From assembly GCA_009827225.1 (NCBI GenBank), contig WUAI01000032.1:1-38277 (forward strand): DNA of 38,277 nucleotides. Reading direction: 5' to 3'. Below are positions 16,390-25,900 of the stretch, piece by piece. This DNA comes from Flavobacteriaceae bacterium (GTDB lineage Bacteria > Bacteroidota > Bacteroidia > Flavobacteriales > Flavobacteriaceae). The position numbers and the translations under genes were made by a program. The notes beneath the pieces are model-generated. The model was not told where the DNA came from and did no database searches. It saw only the letters and a list, made by a program, of their open reading frames with translations. Every line of letters begins with the position of its first letter. Position 1 is the first letter of the stretch.

Positions 16390-16479
16390 ACAAAATATCG
16401 GCTTTAAAGCCCATAAATCGCAAGCTTGGAGCTTGTTAAAATTATTTATCTTAGCTGTAGATTACTAAACAACCGAAAC

Positions 16480-17547
16480 ATGAAAATTTTGAAATACCTC
16501 TTGTATTTGATTCTGATTGTCATCATTGGAGGCGCGGTCTATTTTGGAACTCAGGATGGTTCCTTCGATGTGGCTAGCACCAAAGTGGTTCAAGCACCAC
16601 CGGCTATGGTGTATGAGAATGTAAATGATTTCAGGAACTGGCAGGTTTGGGGGCCCTGGAAGGCAGAGGACCCGTCTTTGGAATATCTGTTCCCCGAAAA
16701 CACTTCAGGCGAGGGAGGATCTTACACTTGGACCAGCGATGTTATGGGCGATGGTTCTATGAAAACGATAAAAACGGTTGAAAATGCTGAAATTGATCAG
16801 TTGATCACTTTCGTCTCACCTATTGGTGAATCCTCCAGCGATGTCTACTGGCGATTTAATGAAAAAGACGGTCAATCTGAAGTTACCTGGGGAATGAAAG
16901 GCGAACATTCATTACTGGAAAAGGTTTTTATGGCTTTCCAGCCGGGAGATTTCGACGTAGCGGTGAAAGATATGTTTGACAAAGGACTCACTAATCTGGA
17001 TTCGGTACTGCAAGTAGAGATGAATAAATTTACCATTGATGTAGAGGGCATCAAGGAATATGGAGGTGGTTATTATATGTATACCACCACAGCGAGCCGC
17101 CAGTCCGAATTAGGTTCAAAAATGGCTCCTATGATGGGCAAAGTTGCGACTTTCCTTGAAACCAATAAAATTGAAGCTACCGGTATGCCTTTCACTATCT
17201 ATAATGAATGGGATACTACCAATGGAACCGTGATTTTTTCAACGGCCATCCCGGTCAAAGAAAAGATAATTACAACAGGTGGCGACGTATTTTGTGGTTT
17301 TATGGAACCACTTACGGCGGTCAAAACTGTTCTTAAAGGAAATTACAACCATCTGCCGGAAGCTTATGAAACGGCACAGACCTATGTTCAATCCAATAAT
17401 CTATTGGTAGATCCTACCAAAAAGATGTTCGAGATCTATGCCAATGATCCTGGCACGGTTCCCAATCCGGCAAACTGGACGACAGAAATTTACATTCCGG
17501 TTTTTAAGGATTTGAGAAGCAACCATTCCATAATCAACGGTAACTGA
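16480..17547 (+). CDS. Membrane-anchored SRPBCC plus GyrI-like ligand-binding protein
   Basis: 355-residue protein. An N-terminal membrane anchor (YLLYLILIVIIGGAVYFG) leads into an SRPBCC (polyketide cyclase-like) domain (about 30-165) with the typical VVQAPPAMVYENVNDFRNWQVW start. A GyrI-like / effector-binding domain follows (about 185-345), with AIPVKEKI and HLPEAYETAQTYV. Each fold binds small hydrophobic ligands, but no substrate is known. The longer frame from 16426 is rejected because the ATG at 16480 gives a normal anchor. crcB follows 5 bp downstream, so they are probably co-transcribed. Confidence 0.87.
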   Translation: MKILKYLLYLILIVIIGGAVYFGTQDGSFDVASTKVVQAPPAMVYENVNDFRNWQVWGPWKAEDPSLEYLFPENTSGEGGSYTWTSDVMGDGSMKTIKTVENAEIDQLITFVSPIGESSSDVYWRFNEKDGQSEVTWGMKGEHSLLEKVFMAFQPGDFDVAVKDMFDKGLTNLDSVLQVEMNKFTIDVEGIKEYGGGYYMYTTTASRQSELGSKMAPMMGKVATFLETNKIEATGMPFTIYNEWDTTNGTVIFSTAIPVKEKIITTGGDVFCGFMEPLTAVKTVLKGNYNHLPEAYETAQTYVQSNNLLVDPTKKMFEIYANDPGTVPNPANWTTEIYIPVFKDLRSNHSIINGN

Positions 17548-17552
17548 ACCCG

Positions 17553-17924
17553 ATGAAACACGTATTATTGGTCTTTCTGGGAGGCGGTCTGGGTAGTGCA
17601 CTTCGTTATGGTTTTGGAAAATGGCTGAATCCCATTATGAACGGTTTTCCACTGGGTACTTTCAGTGTTAATGTTTTAGGAAGTTTTATCATAGGCCTCA
17701 TCCTTGGCCTCTCCTTAAAGCAGAATTCTTTTTCAGAAACAACCGTAATACTTATAGCGACTGGTTTCTGTGGCGGTTTCACCACCTTTTCGGCCTTTGC
17801 CTTTGAAAATTATGAATTGCTGAAAAATGGAGATTTTCTCAATTTCGGGCTCTATACACTGGCCAGCTTATTATTAGGGATCCTGGCCGTATTTCTCGGA
17901 ATTTGGCTGGTGAAAATAATCTAG
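17553..17924 (+). CDS. crcB: Fluoride channel/exporter CrcB (Fluc)
   Basis: 123-residue, four-helix inner-membrane protein that exports fluoride as a dual-topology dimer. Diagnostic motifs are GGGLGSALRYG (10-20), GTFSVNVLGSFIIG (35-48) and GFCGGFTTFSAFAFE (about 71-85). It follows the SRPBCC/GyrI gene by 5 bp. No fluoride riboswitch is evident in the short gap. Its TAG shares the palindrome CTAG (17921-17924) with the stop of the converging gene. Confidence 0.95.
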   Translation: MKHVLLVFLGGGLGSALRYGFGKWLNPIMNGFPLGTFSVNVLGSFIIGLILGLSLKQNSFSETTVILIATGFCGGFTTFSAFAFENYELLKNGDFLNFGLYTLASLLLGILAVFLGIWLVKII

Positions 17925-18529
17925 TATTTCTTGAAATCCTTGATCCCGGCTTCAACGCGAACCAACAAGTCATTTTCTTTCGGAGGAATTGGACATGAAT
18001 ACTTCTTGTTGTAGGCGCAATAAGGGTTATACGACTTGTTAAAATCAAGGATCATTGTCTCCCCCGACGGAATTCGGGCATCTATAAAACGTCCTCCACC
18101 ATAGGAACCATCACCACTGGTGAGATCGGTGAATGGAAGAAACAAGTAATCTTCATATCCCTCCTGATTCTCGTGATTTGTATGTTGATACAAACTGAGT
18201 ACCAAATCTTTGTTTTGAATACTGAAATGCAATTCCCCATATTTTACATATTCGGGTAAACGGCTCGTTGTGGTTGGCATAAGAAATGGTTTCTCATCAG
18301 GAGTTCTCACGAATTTTGCTTCCACACGAAAACTTAAATCCACAGGATAATAATCCAGTTCCTTAAAACTTGCAAAATCCTTAGGTTCCAGAATCGTAGT
18401 GTCTTCCTTACCGAACTTGTCGTTCTCCGATTGTCGGTATTCCATGATCTCGTTCAGAATTTCTTCGGAATCCTGTGCAGACACAGAAATGGTGATACTA
18501 AACAGTACCAATAAGCAAAAATGTTTCAT
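17921..18529 (-). CDS. DUF1684 exported protein
   Basis: 202-residue protein with a signal peptide (about 1-18, ending SVSAQ). DUF1684 features include the sequence DLSFRVEAKF, FSIQNKDLVLSLYQ, LFLPFTDLTSGDGSYGGGRFID and the conserved end DFNKSYNPYCAYNKKYSCPIPP. Function of the family is unknown. The longer frame to 18664 is rejected because only the ATG at 18529 gives a signal peptide. The gene runs convergently with crcB and shares its stop palindrome. It is divergent from the MFS leader. Confidence 0.9.
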   Translation of the reverse strand: MKHFCLLVLFSITISVSAQDSEEILNEIMEYRQSENDKFGKEDTTILEPKDFASFKELDYYPVDLSFRVEAKFVRTPDEKPFLMPTTTSRLPEYVKYGELHFSIQNKDLVLSLYQHTNHENQEGYEDYLFLPFTDLTSGDGSYGGGRFIDARIPSGETMILDFNKSYNPYCAYNKKYSCPIPPKENDLLVRVEAGIKDFKKY

Positions 18530-18568
18530 GAAAAAGTATTTGAGTAAATATAGATCAAAAAAATTTTC

Positions 18569-18576
18569 TACATTTG
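18569..18576 (+). promoter_or_regulatory. -7 element of the MFS leader transcript
   Basis: TACATTTG is a perfect TAnnTTTG. It is 19 bp upstream of the leader ORF start; no clear TTTG lies at the usual -33 distance. Confidence 0.5.
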
Positions 18577-18595
18577 AACCGAATATAAAAGAGAT

Positions 18596-18667
18596 ATGAA
18601 GCAAAATACATACATAACCCAAAATAGAGTGGTTCGAAGAACCGCTTACCGGATATGTGTGCATTGA
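18596..18667 (+). CDS. Putative 23-residue leader peptide
   Basis: A short ATG-started frame encodes a basic, Arg-containing peptide with NRVVRRTAYR in its second half and ends in TGA, 28 nt before the terminator stem. It follows a -7 element by 19 bp and spans the candidate antiterminator arm. Coding is not proven; the support is its placement in an attenuator-like leader ahead of a transporter gene. Confidence 0.4.
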   Translation: MKQNTYITQNRVVRRTAYRICVH

Positions 18668-18695
18668 TTATTTGAACATAAGTTATTTCAATATA

Positions 18696-18730
18696 AAAAC
18701 GTCCGGTCAATAGATCGGACGTTTTATTTT
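18696..18730 (+). terminator. Intrinsic terminator within the MFS leader
   Basis: A perfect 10-bp stem AAAACGTCCG/CGGACGTTTT (18696-18705, 18716-18725) with a 10-nt loop is followed by a T-rich tract. It sits 22 bp before the MFS ATG and downstream of a same-strand promoter, so it must be read through or regulated for that transcript to reach the MFS gene. Confidence 0.8.
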
Positions 18731-18747
18731 TATACAGAACAACCAAC

Positions 18748-19983
18748 ATGAAAAAACTTTATAACGGATACCTGGAAAACTTCAGGGGATTGTCGAAAGA
18801 GATTTGGCTGCTATCCCTGGTAACGTTTATAAACCGCGCCGGGGCGATGGTAATCCCCTTCTTGTCTCTTTATTTGGTGAATGAAAAAGGATTCACCCTA
18901 CCTCAGGTAGGATGGATTATGACCAGTTTTGGAGTAGGGTCCTTCGTTGGCACATGGATCGGCGGTAAATTGACGGATTCCATAGGGTTTTACAAGGTAA
19001 TTGTACTTAGTCTATTCTTCGGAGGGCTTGGATTTATCGCCCTGCAATATTTAGATTCTTTCTTTGGGCTTTGCCTGGGAGTCTTCGGACTTATCCTCGT
19101 AGCCGATTCTTACCGTCCCGCCATCTTTGTGGCTTGTGATGCATACAGTGAACCCAAGAATGTAACCCGAAGTATTGCGCTGATCCGACTGGCGATCAAT
19201 CTTGGGTTCTCTATAGGGCCGATGATCGGTGGACTTATTATCGCGCGGATTAGCTACACCTCATTATTCTGGATCGATGGGGCTACTTGTGTGTTGGCGG
19301 CAGCTATTCTTTTTGTGGTACTGAAACCGAAAAAGTTGACCGATTCCGAAGAAAAAGAAGTCAAAGTAGTGGAAGGCAAGCCTGCATTCCAAAATGGACT
19401 TTATATGTTGCTGTTGGTTATTATGGTTTTGAGTTCCGTCATGTTCGTCCAATATTTTTCGGTCATGCCATTATACTATGAGCAAGCACATTTTCTATCG
19501 GAAGACCTTATTGGATTATTGCTATTCCTCAATGGCGCAATGATTGTTATTTTCGAAATGCCGCTTGTGGGATGGTTGGAAAAGATCAACATTTCCAAAA
19601 CCATGGCCACCTTCTGGGGGATGGTATTTCTTGCCCTTAGTTTTATAGTTCTGAATTTATCGGATTGGGGCGGAGTCCTGGTCATCGGCATGATCCTGAT
19701 GACCCTGGGAGAAATGATCGGTTCTCCATTCTCGAACGCTTTGGCTCTGGAAATGGCACCTAAAGGCAGAAAAGGAGCCTATATGGGCTATTACAGCATG
19801 AGTTGGTCTTTATCACATATAGCAGGGCACAACGGTGGTATGAATATGGTGAACAGCTATGGGTACGATTTCACCTGGTATGTGATCTTCAGTATACTCG
19901 TTGTAGTTTCTATTATGACCTTATGGTTAAACAATCGCTACAAAAAATCGACTACCTTTAAGGTCCAAAAATCGGCGGTATGA
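18748..19983 (+). CDS. MFS transporter (DHA1/multidrug-efflux-like)
   Basis: 411-residue inner-membrane carrier with about 12 hydrophobic segments. The loop 2-3 motif A-like GGKLTDSIGFYK, an early SLVTFINRAGAMVIPFLSLYL helix and a central basic loop (VLKPKKLTDSEEKEVK) fit drug-exporter-type MFS proteins (MdtH/YdeE-like). Substrate is unknown. It overlaps the DJ-1-family lipoprotein gene by 4 bp (ATGA), so they are one operon. It lies downstream of the attenuator-like leader, which suggests inducible expression. Confidence 0.92.
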   Translation: MKKLYNGYLENFRGLSKEIWLLSLVTFINRAGAMVIPFLSLYLVNEKGFTLPQVGWIMTSFGVGSFVGTWIGGKLTDSIGFYKVIVLSLFFGGLGFIALQYLDSFFGLCLGVFGLILVADSYRPAIFVACDAYSEPKNVTRSIALIRLAINLGFSIGPMIGGLIIARISYTSLFWIDGATCVLAAAILFVVLKPKKLTDSEEKEVKVVEGKPAFQNGLYMLLLVIMVLSSVMFVQYFSVMPLYYEQAHFLSEDLIGLLLFLNGAMIVIFEMPLVGWLEKINISKTMATFWGMVFLALSFIVLNLSDWGGVLVIGMILMTLGEMIGSPFSNALALEMAPKGRKGAYMGYYSMSWSLSHIAGHNGGMNMVNSYGYDFTWYVIFSILVVVSIMTLWLNNRYKKSTTFKVQKSAV

Positions 19984-20738
19984 GAATAAGTTTGCTCTTG
20001 GTAATTACTTTGATGTTGTGTTCCTGTGTGGAGCGTACTTCGGAAATATCCGGGGATCAAAATGATGATCGTGAACCGAAGATTGAAAAATACAGCCCTG
20101 TTCTTGATAGCAGCCGATATAATGTGGCGTTTCTCATCATGGACGGGGTCTATAACACCGAGCTCACGGCGCCTTTCGACATATTTCAGCATACTATATT
20201 CAGGGAAGGAATCAAAGCCATGAACGTCTTCACAGTCGCCAATTCCAGTGATCCTGTAATGACCTTCGAAGGAATGCGAATCCTTCCGGATTTTGATTAT
20301 ACGAAGGATTCCATTCCGCGTATTGACATACTCGTGGTTCCCAGTGCAGAGCATCACCTGGATTCGGATTTGGAAGATACCACCATGCTCGATTTTGTGA
20401 AGAAAGCCGATGCCGAGGCACAATATGTCACTTCACACTGTGACGGTTCTTTCGTGCTTGCCAAAGCCGGTTTACTCGACGGCAAAGTGTCCACCACATT
20501 TCCAAGCGATGTGGAAGCATTGCGGACTATGTTCCCCGACCTGGATGTTCGGGATTCTGTGTTGTTCGTGCATGACGGGAAATACATTACTTCGGCGGGT
20601 GGTGCTAAAAGTTTTGAAGCAGCGCTGTACTTATGCGAACACCTTTACGGAAAAGAGATCACCAAATCGCTTGCTAAGGGTTTGGTCATCGACTGGAATC
20701 TTGATGAAGTTCCCCATCTTGTTATAGAAGACAATTAA
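19980..20738 (+). CDS. DJ-1/PfpI-family lipoprotein
   Basis: 252-residue exported protein. The signal peptide has a lipobox (MLCSC, Cys16). The domain is DJ-1/PfpI (class I glutamine amidotransferase-like, close to the AraC-associated subgroup): FLIMDGVYNTELTAPFDIF, the nucleophile-elbow cysteine C154 in YVTSHCDGSF, and the later GKYITSAGGAKSFEAALYL. Reaction is unknown; cytosolic relatives act as chaperones, deglycases or hydratases. Envelope location is unusual. The start overlaps the MFS stop. Its TAA shares TTAA (20735-20738) with the converging hydrolase gene. Confidence 0.9.
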   Translation: MRISLLLVITLMLCSCVERTSEISGDQNDDREPKIEKYSPVLDSSRYNVAFLIMDGVYNTELTAPFDIFQHTIFREGIKAMNVFTVANSSDPVMTFEGMRILPDFDYTKDSIPRIDILVVPSAEHHLDSDLEDTTMLDFVKKADAEAQYVTSHCDGSFVLAKAGLLDGKVSTTFPSDVEALRTMFPDLDVRDSVLFVHDGKYITSAGGAKSFEAALYLCEHLYGKEITKSLAKGLVIDWNLDEVPHLVIEDN

Positions 20739-21967
20739 TCTTTCTCTAGCTGGGCCAGCCATTTCTGATAACGGGCATTTTCAGGTTGGATCAATAGCAG
20801 GATTTGCACCGAAAAGAGGGCTTTTTGCTTGTCCTCAACGGCATTACCGTACCCAATACCCGATTCGAATGCAATCGCCTGAATATGTCTTAGCAATCGC
20901 TGGGCGTGTTGCGATTCGAGTTCCGAATCGGAACTTTTTTGCTGTTGCAATTTTTGAATCTTCTTTCTCCAGAATTTAAGTCGGTTAAGCGGTACTTTTT
21001 CAAGGCTATGTTTGAAATAGGAATCGTTGATCTTTGTGATTTCTGAAATTTCTTCGGAAAGAATCTTGCTCTCTTCCAGGAGTTGTTTGTCTATTTCTTT
21101 TCCGGATGGCATAGCCGAAATTATTTCAGCAGGAATATTCGAACTATAATTTTGTTGTATCCGGTCCATGGTCTTACTTGCCAGGATAAAGTCCTTTTTA
21201 TCCACCAGGGATCTTAAGTGTGTAATTTCCCTATCAAGAATATTATCTTTTTGTGAAACAAAATTTTGAATCAGTTTTTTACGCTGTGCTTCTTTCTCCA
21301 ACCAGCCGAATACCCTTAGTATCTCATCTTCTGCAGGCCATTGGTGACCGCCATCAAACACAAACAAATGATTAGAAACGTTGAATTTGTCGAGCCAGGC
21401 CGTGTTCTTTTGCATTTCAGAATAATTCATATCCAGATTACCCACAACGCCGGCATAGGAGAAAGTTTCGAAATTGGGTTTTTCTGAAGTATTGGGAGAA
21501 AACCCGGAGCCACAACCGATCACCCCGGCAAATTGCTTGGACAATACAGCAATGGCACTGGCCAATCGGGAACCCCCGGAAAAACCGGCTACATACATGC
21601 GAGAAGAATCTATAAGGTAATCCTCGATTACCTGGTTCATGAGCCGACTGGCAATGTTGAAATTCTCGGAATGGAGTCCGTTGCGAGCGGTGTTTGACGC
21701 AATCAGCAAATAACCGAACTCATCAGCAGCCTTGCGAAACGGTAACATTCCCTTTCCTCCGTGTCCCATAGGATCAAAAATGAAAAGTACGGGCCAGACC
21801 CTGTCTTTTTCATATCCATTGGGATAATAAACTTCAAAAGATTCATTGGCATGTCCACGCACATTCTCAGTATAATAGTTGGTGCTATTCAATTCCTGAC
21901 TATTTAAGTCCTGATGTATCATGGGAAACATCATCAGAATAACCAATATGGACATGAGAGGTTTCAT
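20735..21967 (-). CDS. Exported alpha/beta-hydrolase (esterase-like) with helical tail
   Basis: 410-residue protein with a signal peptide (about 1-23). The alpha/beta-hydrolase domain (about 35-230) resembles PHB depolymerase/esterase-type folds: FEVYYPNGYEKDRVWPVLFIFDP, nucleophile S130 in GFSGGSR and a late histidine H208 in FDGGHQWP. The last 180 residues are helical, with a Gln-rich segment and an NARYQKWLAQLEK end resembling TPR-like helices. Substrate is unknown. It follows the Lrp/AsnC regulator by 12 bp on the same strand, so it is probably its operon partner. Confidence 0.85.
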   Translation of the reverse strand: MKPLMSILVILMMFPMIHQDLNSQELNSTNYYTENVRGHANESFEVYYPNGYEKDRVWPVLFIFDPMGHGGKGMLPFRKAADEFGYLLIASNTARNGLHSENFNIASRLMNQVIEDYLIDSSRMYVAGFSGGSRLASAIAVLSKQFAGVIGCGSGFSPNTSEKPNFETFSYAGVVGNLDMNYSEMQKNTAWLDKFNVSNHLFVFDGGHQWPAEDEILRVFGWLEKEAQRKKLIQNFVSQKDNILDREITHLRSLVDKKDFILASKTMDRIQQNYSSNIPAEIISAMPSGKEIDKQLLEESKILSEEISEITKINDSYFKHSLEKVPLNRLKFWRKKIQKLQQQKSSDSELESQHAQRLLRHIQAIAFESGIGYGNAVEDKQKALFSVQILLLIQPENARYQKWLAQLEKD

Positions 21968-21979
21968 GAGAGGGTATCT

Positions 21980-22423
21980 TTACTTTAAGGCTTTGATCGC
22001 ATTGTGTTCGACCACATGCGAAAGAACAATCTGCGTTTTGGTTTCTCCGTATACGATGAGTTGATCGATAAACGATTCCAGGTGCTTCTGATTCTTGAGC
22101 ACTACTTCCATCACTATATTTTCGTTACCCGTAATGCGATAGCAATTCAGCACCTCGTCGTAGGTTTTTACTTTTTCCAGAAAGGGTTTCAGTTTTCCCA
22201 TGAATGCCCGCAAGGTGACAATGGCTTTCAATTGATAGCCACATTCGAATGGTGACACTTCCGTAAAGAACCCATTGATAATTCCAGCGTCTTCCAGCTT
22301 TTTAATTCGTTCTGAAACCGCGGGAGAACTAATGCCTACACGCCTTCCAATTTCAGCATTGGACAATCTCGCATTTTGTTGCAAATGTTTCAAGATTTTC
22401 CAATTCAAAGCGTCTATATTCAT
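21980..22423 (-). CDS. Lrp/AsnC-family transcriptional regulator
   Basis: 147-residue DNA-binding protein. The N-terminal AsnC HTH (about 3-50) has LDALNWKILKHLQQNARLS-like sequence and VGISSPAVSERIKKLEDAGII. The C-terminal RAM/AsnC effector domain (about 62-140) carries the ligand-binding-type segment CYRITGNENIVMEV. Such proteins usually sense amino acids and autoregulate. The region upstream (22424-22510) is very AT-rich with several TTTAA-type palindromic steps. The ligand is unknown. Confidence 0.94.
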   Translation of the reverse strand: MNIDALNWKILKHLQQNARLSNAEIGRRVGISSPAVSERIKKLEDAGIINGFFTEVSPFECGYQLKAIVTLRAFMGKLKPFLEKVKTYDEVLNCYRITGNENIVMEVVLKNQKHLESFIDQLIVYGETKTQIVLSHVVEHNAIKALK

Positions 22424-22514
22424 TTTTTAAATTATTTAACTCAATTTAACATATTTTAAAAGCAAAATACACAAATAACTTTAATTATTAAAGTCAAGTC
22501 CTGTTTACTATTGG

Positions 22515-22522
22515 TAAATTTG
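22515..22522 (+). promoter_or_regulatory. -7 element before the 131-residue protein gene
   Basis: TAAATTTG matches the consensus exactly and lies 30 bp upstream of the ATG at 22553. The alternative TTG at 22529 would give a nearly leaderless message. Confidence 0.55.
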
Positions 22523-22552
22523 GAGTAATTGCTAGAAAAGTTAAAAGAAGTC

Positions 22553-22948
22553 ATGTTACCCAATATCCCAAGCCACCTACCTCAATCACCTTTATATCAA
22601 AAGGCTATAGAAATATTTACGTTGTCGCGAAGCATTTCACATTACTTCGTAGATGACCTAAGTTACCTTCAATCGAACGGTAGCGAGAACCCTCATATTT
22701 ATTTTTCAGGAGACATCGTTCAGCAATCTGTTTCACTGGCTCCGGAGATTCTCAAAGCCGAATCCGAGCCTTTTTCTGAAAATAAAAGGAAGTACGCGGC
22801 TTCGGTTACTCGACTTACGAACAGGTTGTATAAGAACTGTGAGCGTCTTGAAAGAACTCACAGCAATGGTCGTGACTTTCTTCCTATTTTGCGTTCTGAA
22901 CTGAAAAAATTCAGAAAACTACAACGCACCTGGATGTTGACGTTATAA
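22553..22948 (+). CDS. Uncharacterised small cytosolic protein
   Basis: 131-residue helical protein without signal peptide or transmembrane segment. Visible features are a leading MLPNIPSHLPQSPLYQKA segment, a region with SISHYFVDDLSYL, and a basic C-terminal helix pair (RLTNRLYKNCERLERTHS, RSELKKFRKLQRTW). I know no function. It converges with icmF, with 7 bp between the stops and no terminator. Confidence 0.72.
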   Translation: MLPNIPSHLPQSPLYQKAIEIFTLSRSISHYFVDDLSYLQSNGSENPHIYFSGDIVQQSVSLAPEILKAESEPFSENKRKYAASVTRLTNRLYKNCERLERTHSNGRDFLPILRSELKKFRKLQRTWMLTL

Positions 22949-22955
22949 GCGTCTA

Positions 22956-25900
22956 TTACATATTTCTTCGATACTGTCCTCCTACCTCGAATAATGCTGA
23001 GGTGATTTGACCCAATGAACACACTTTGGTAGCCTCCATCAACTGTTCAAAGATATTCTGATTCTGTATCGCAGCGTGCTGCACTTTCTCAATGGCCGCA
23101 TGAGCCTTCCCTTCATACGTTTGATGAAGATTTTCGAGCGTAGCGATCTGTGCCTGTTTTTCTTCCTCCGTCGCCCGGATCACTTCCGCAGGTAACACCG
23201 TTGGTGAACCTTTGCTGCTAAGGAAAGTGTTGACCCCAATAATCGGAAATTCTCCGGTATGTTTTAAGGTTTCGTAATATAAACTCTCTTCCTGGATCTT
23301 ACTCCGCTGGTACATGGTCTCCATGGCACCCAAGACGCCACCTCGTTCGGTGATTCTGTCGAATTCTTCAAGCACGGCTTCTTCCACCAGGTCGGTAAGT
23401 TCTTCAATGATGAAAGATCCCTGTATCGGATTCTCATTTTTAGCCAGCCCAAGTTCCTTGTTGATGATGAGTTGGATTGCCATCGCACGTCTCACACTTT
23501 CTTCCGTAGGAGTGGTAATCGCTTCATCATAAGCATTCGTATGCAACGAATTACAGTTATCATAAATGGCATACAGCGCCTGCAAGGTCGTTCTGATATC
23601 ATTGAAATCAATCTCCTGGGCATGAAGTGATCGGCCTGAAGTCTGAATATGATATTTCAGCATTTGAGCACGTGGGTTGGCGCCGTATTTATGCTTCAGT
23701 GCCTTTGCCCATATTTTTCTGGCGACTCTTCCAATAACGGAATACTCGGGGTCAATCCCATTACTGAAAAAGAACGATAAATTGGGCCCAAATTTATTGA
23801 TGTCCATCCCACGGGAAAGGTAGTATTCCACATAGGTAAATCCGTTGGCCAGGGTAAATGCCAATTGGGTAATTGGGTTGGCTCCGGCTTCAGCAATATG
23901 GTATCCACTTATAGAAACGGAATAAAAATTACGGACCTTATGGTCGATAAAATACTCCTGAACGTCCCCCATCAGTCGTAAGGCAAATTCCGTAGAAAAA
24001 ATACAGGTGTTTTGCGCCTGGTCTTCTTTGAGGATATCGGCTTGAACTGTACCACGAACCTGCTGGAGGGTTTCGGCTTTGATCTTTCCGTATACTTCGG
24101 CAGGCAGTACCTGGTCTCCGGTAACTCCCAAAAGCATCAATCCGAGTCCGTCGTTTCCTTCGGGCAAGTCACCGAGGTATTCCGGTCGTTTCGCACCCTT
24201 CTCTTTGTAGATGGCTTTGATCTTCTTTTCTACCTCTTTTTCCAGTTTTTGTTCTTTGATATATTTCTCGCAGTTCTGATCGACAGCGGCATTCATAAAG
24301 AACCCCAGCAACATAGGAGCAGGACCATTGATGGTCATACTCACCGAGGTCATCGGATCGCTCAAGTCGAACCCTGAATACAATTTCTTTGCATCGTCCA
24401 AACAGCATATAGAAACTCCGGCATTTCCAATCTTACCGTAGATATCCGGACGGTGACCGGGATCATTGCCGTAAAGGGTTACACTATCAAAAGCGGTCGA
24501 CAAACGTTTGGCAGGCATTCCAAGACTCACATAATGAAAACGACGATTGGTACGTTCGGGTCCGCCTTCTCCTGCAAACATTCGTGTTGGGTCCTCACCG
24601 GTTCTTTTAAACGGATATAGGCCCGAAGCATACGGGAATTCTCCGGGTACATTTTCCTGCAGGCACCAACGCAAGATATCACCCCAAGCCTGGTATTTAG
24701 GTAGCGCCACTTTGGGTATCTGGGAATGCGACAATGACTCAGTATGCGTATCTATGTTGATTTCCTTGCCCCGTACTTCGAAAGAATACACGGGATCTTT
24801 GTAACGCTTCACCTTGGCTTCCCAACCAGTGATGATCTCCCAATTGTAAGGGTCCAGATCCATTTTTACCTTGTCAAATTCCTTTAACAACAGTCCCAGA
24901 AAATCTTTATCGGTTTCATTTTGTGCATTTTCGAGGACCACTTCATTGTCGAGGCCATTTTTGCTAAAAAAAGACCTCTCGACCGTGCTCGAGGAGACAC
25001 CGCTTACAACACAAATAGTTTTAAAAATCCCATATAGTTTTTGTGCGACTTCCACTTGTTCAACAGCCTTCTTGTCATAGGCCCGGTTGTTTTCTGAAAT
25101 CTCCGACAGATATCTCGTTCGGGCAGGAGGAATCACGAATATCTTTTCGCTCATCTCGTCGCTGATCTCATAACTGCTGGCAAGATCGGCTGAAGTATTC
25201 TCTACCAGTTCGTCCATGATCGCCTTGTACAACTGGTTCATGCCAGGATCGTTAAACTGTGACGCGATGGTTCCGAATACCGGTAAATCTTCCTGAGGTG
25301 TATCCCAGAGATTGTGATTCCTCATGTATTGCTTCTTCACATCCCTCAACGCGTCCAGGGCACCTCTTTTGTCAAATTTGTTGATCGCAACCAGATCTGC
25401 AAAATCCAGCATATCTATTTTTTCCAGTTGAGTAGCAGCTCCAAATTCCGGAGTCATAACATACAAGGATACGTCGCTGTGTTCCAAGATTTCCGTATCA
25501 CTTTGCCCAATTCCTGAAGTCTCTAACACGATGAGATCATACTCGGCCGCTTTGAGCACCTCAATGGCTTCAGAAACATATTTTGACAAGGCAAGGTTGC
25601 TTTGTCGAGTAGCCAGACTGCGCATGTAAACCCTCGGAGAATTGATGGCGTTCATCCGAATTCTGTCACCGAGCAAGGCGCCTCCTGTTTTTCTTTTAGA
25701 TGGGTCGACGGAAATAAGTCCGATGGTCTTTTCCGGAAAGTCGATGAGAAATCGACGCACTAATTCATCTACTAAAGAAGATTTTCCTGCACCACCGGTT
25801 CCTGTAATTCCCAGCACCGGAGTACTGATCTTTTCGTTCTTTTTATGAATGGTGTCCAAGGCATCCTTAGCAATATCCGGGAAGTTTTCTGCGGAAGAAA

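Larger units (their letters stand above)
18580..18730 (+). ncRNA. Candidate attenuator leader RNA of the MFS/DJ-1 operon
   Basis: The leader contains a 23-codon ORF (18596-18667), an internal 8-bp hairpin with one G-U pair (18628-18635 with 18639-18646) and an intrinsic terminator (18696-18725). ACCGGA at 18648-18653, inside the ORF, is the exact complement of TCCGGT at 18702-18707, which forms part of the terminator's left arm. The two pairings are mutually exclusive, as in ribosome-mediated attenuators. No known riboswitch class is recognised. Confidence 0.5.

Noticed and set aside
17548-17552. Fluoride riboswitch for crcB
   Set aside because: Only 5 bp separate crcB from the upstream gene, and nothing resembling the crcB motif was seen there.
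18628-18646. GGTTCGAA resembling a tRNA T-arm
   Set aside because: The paired bases form a different hairpin and no acceptor, D or anticodon arms are present.
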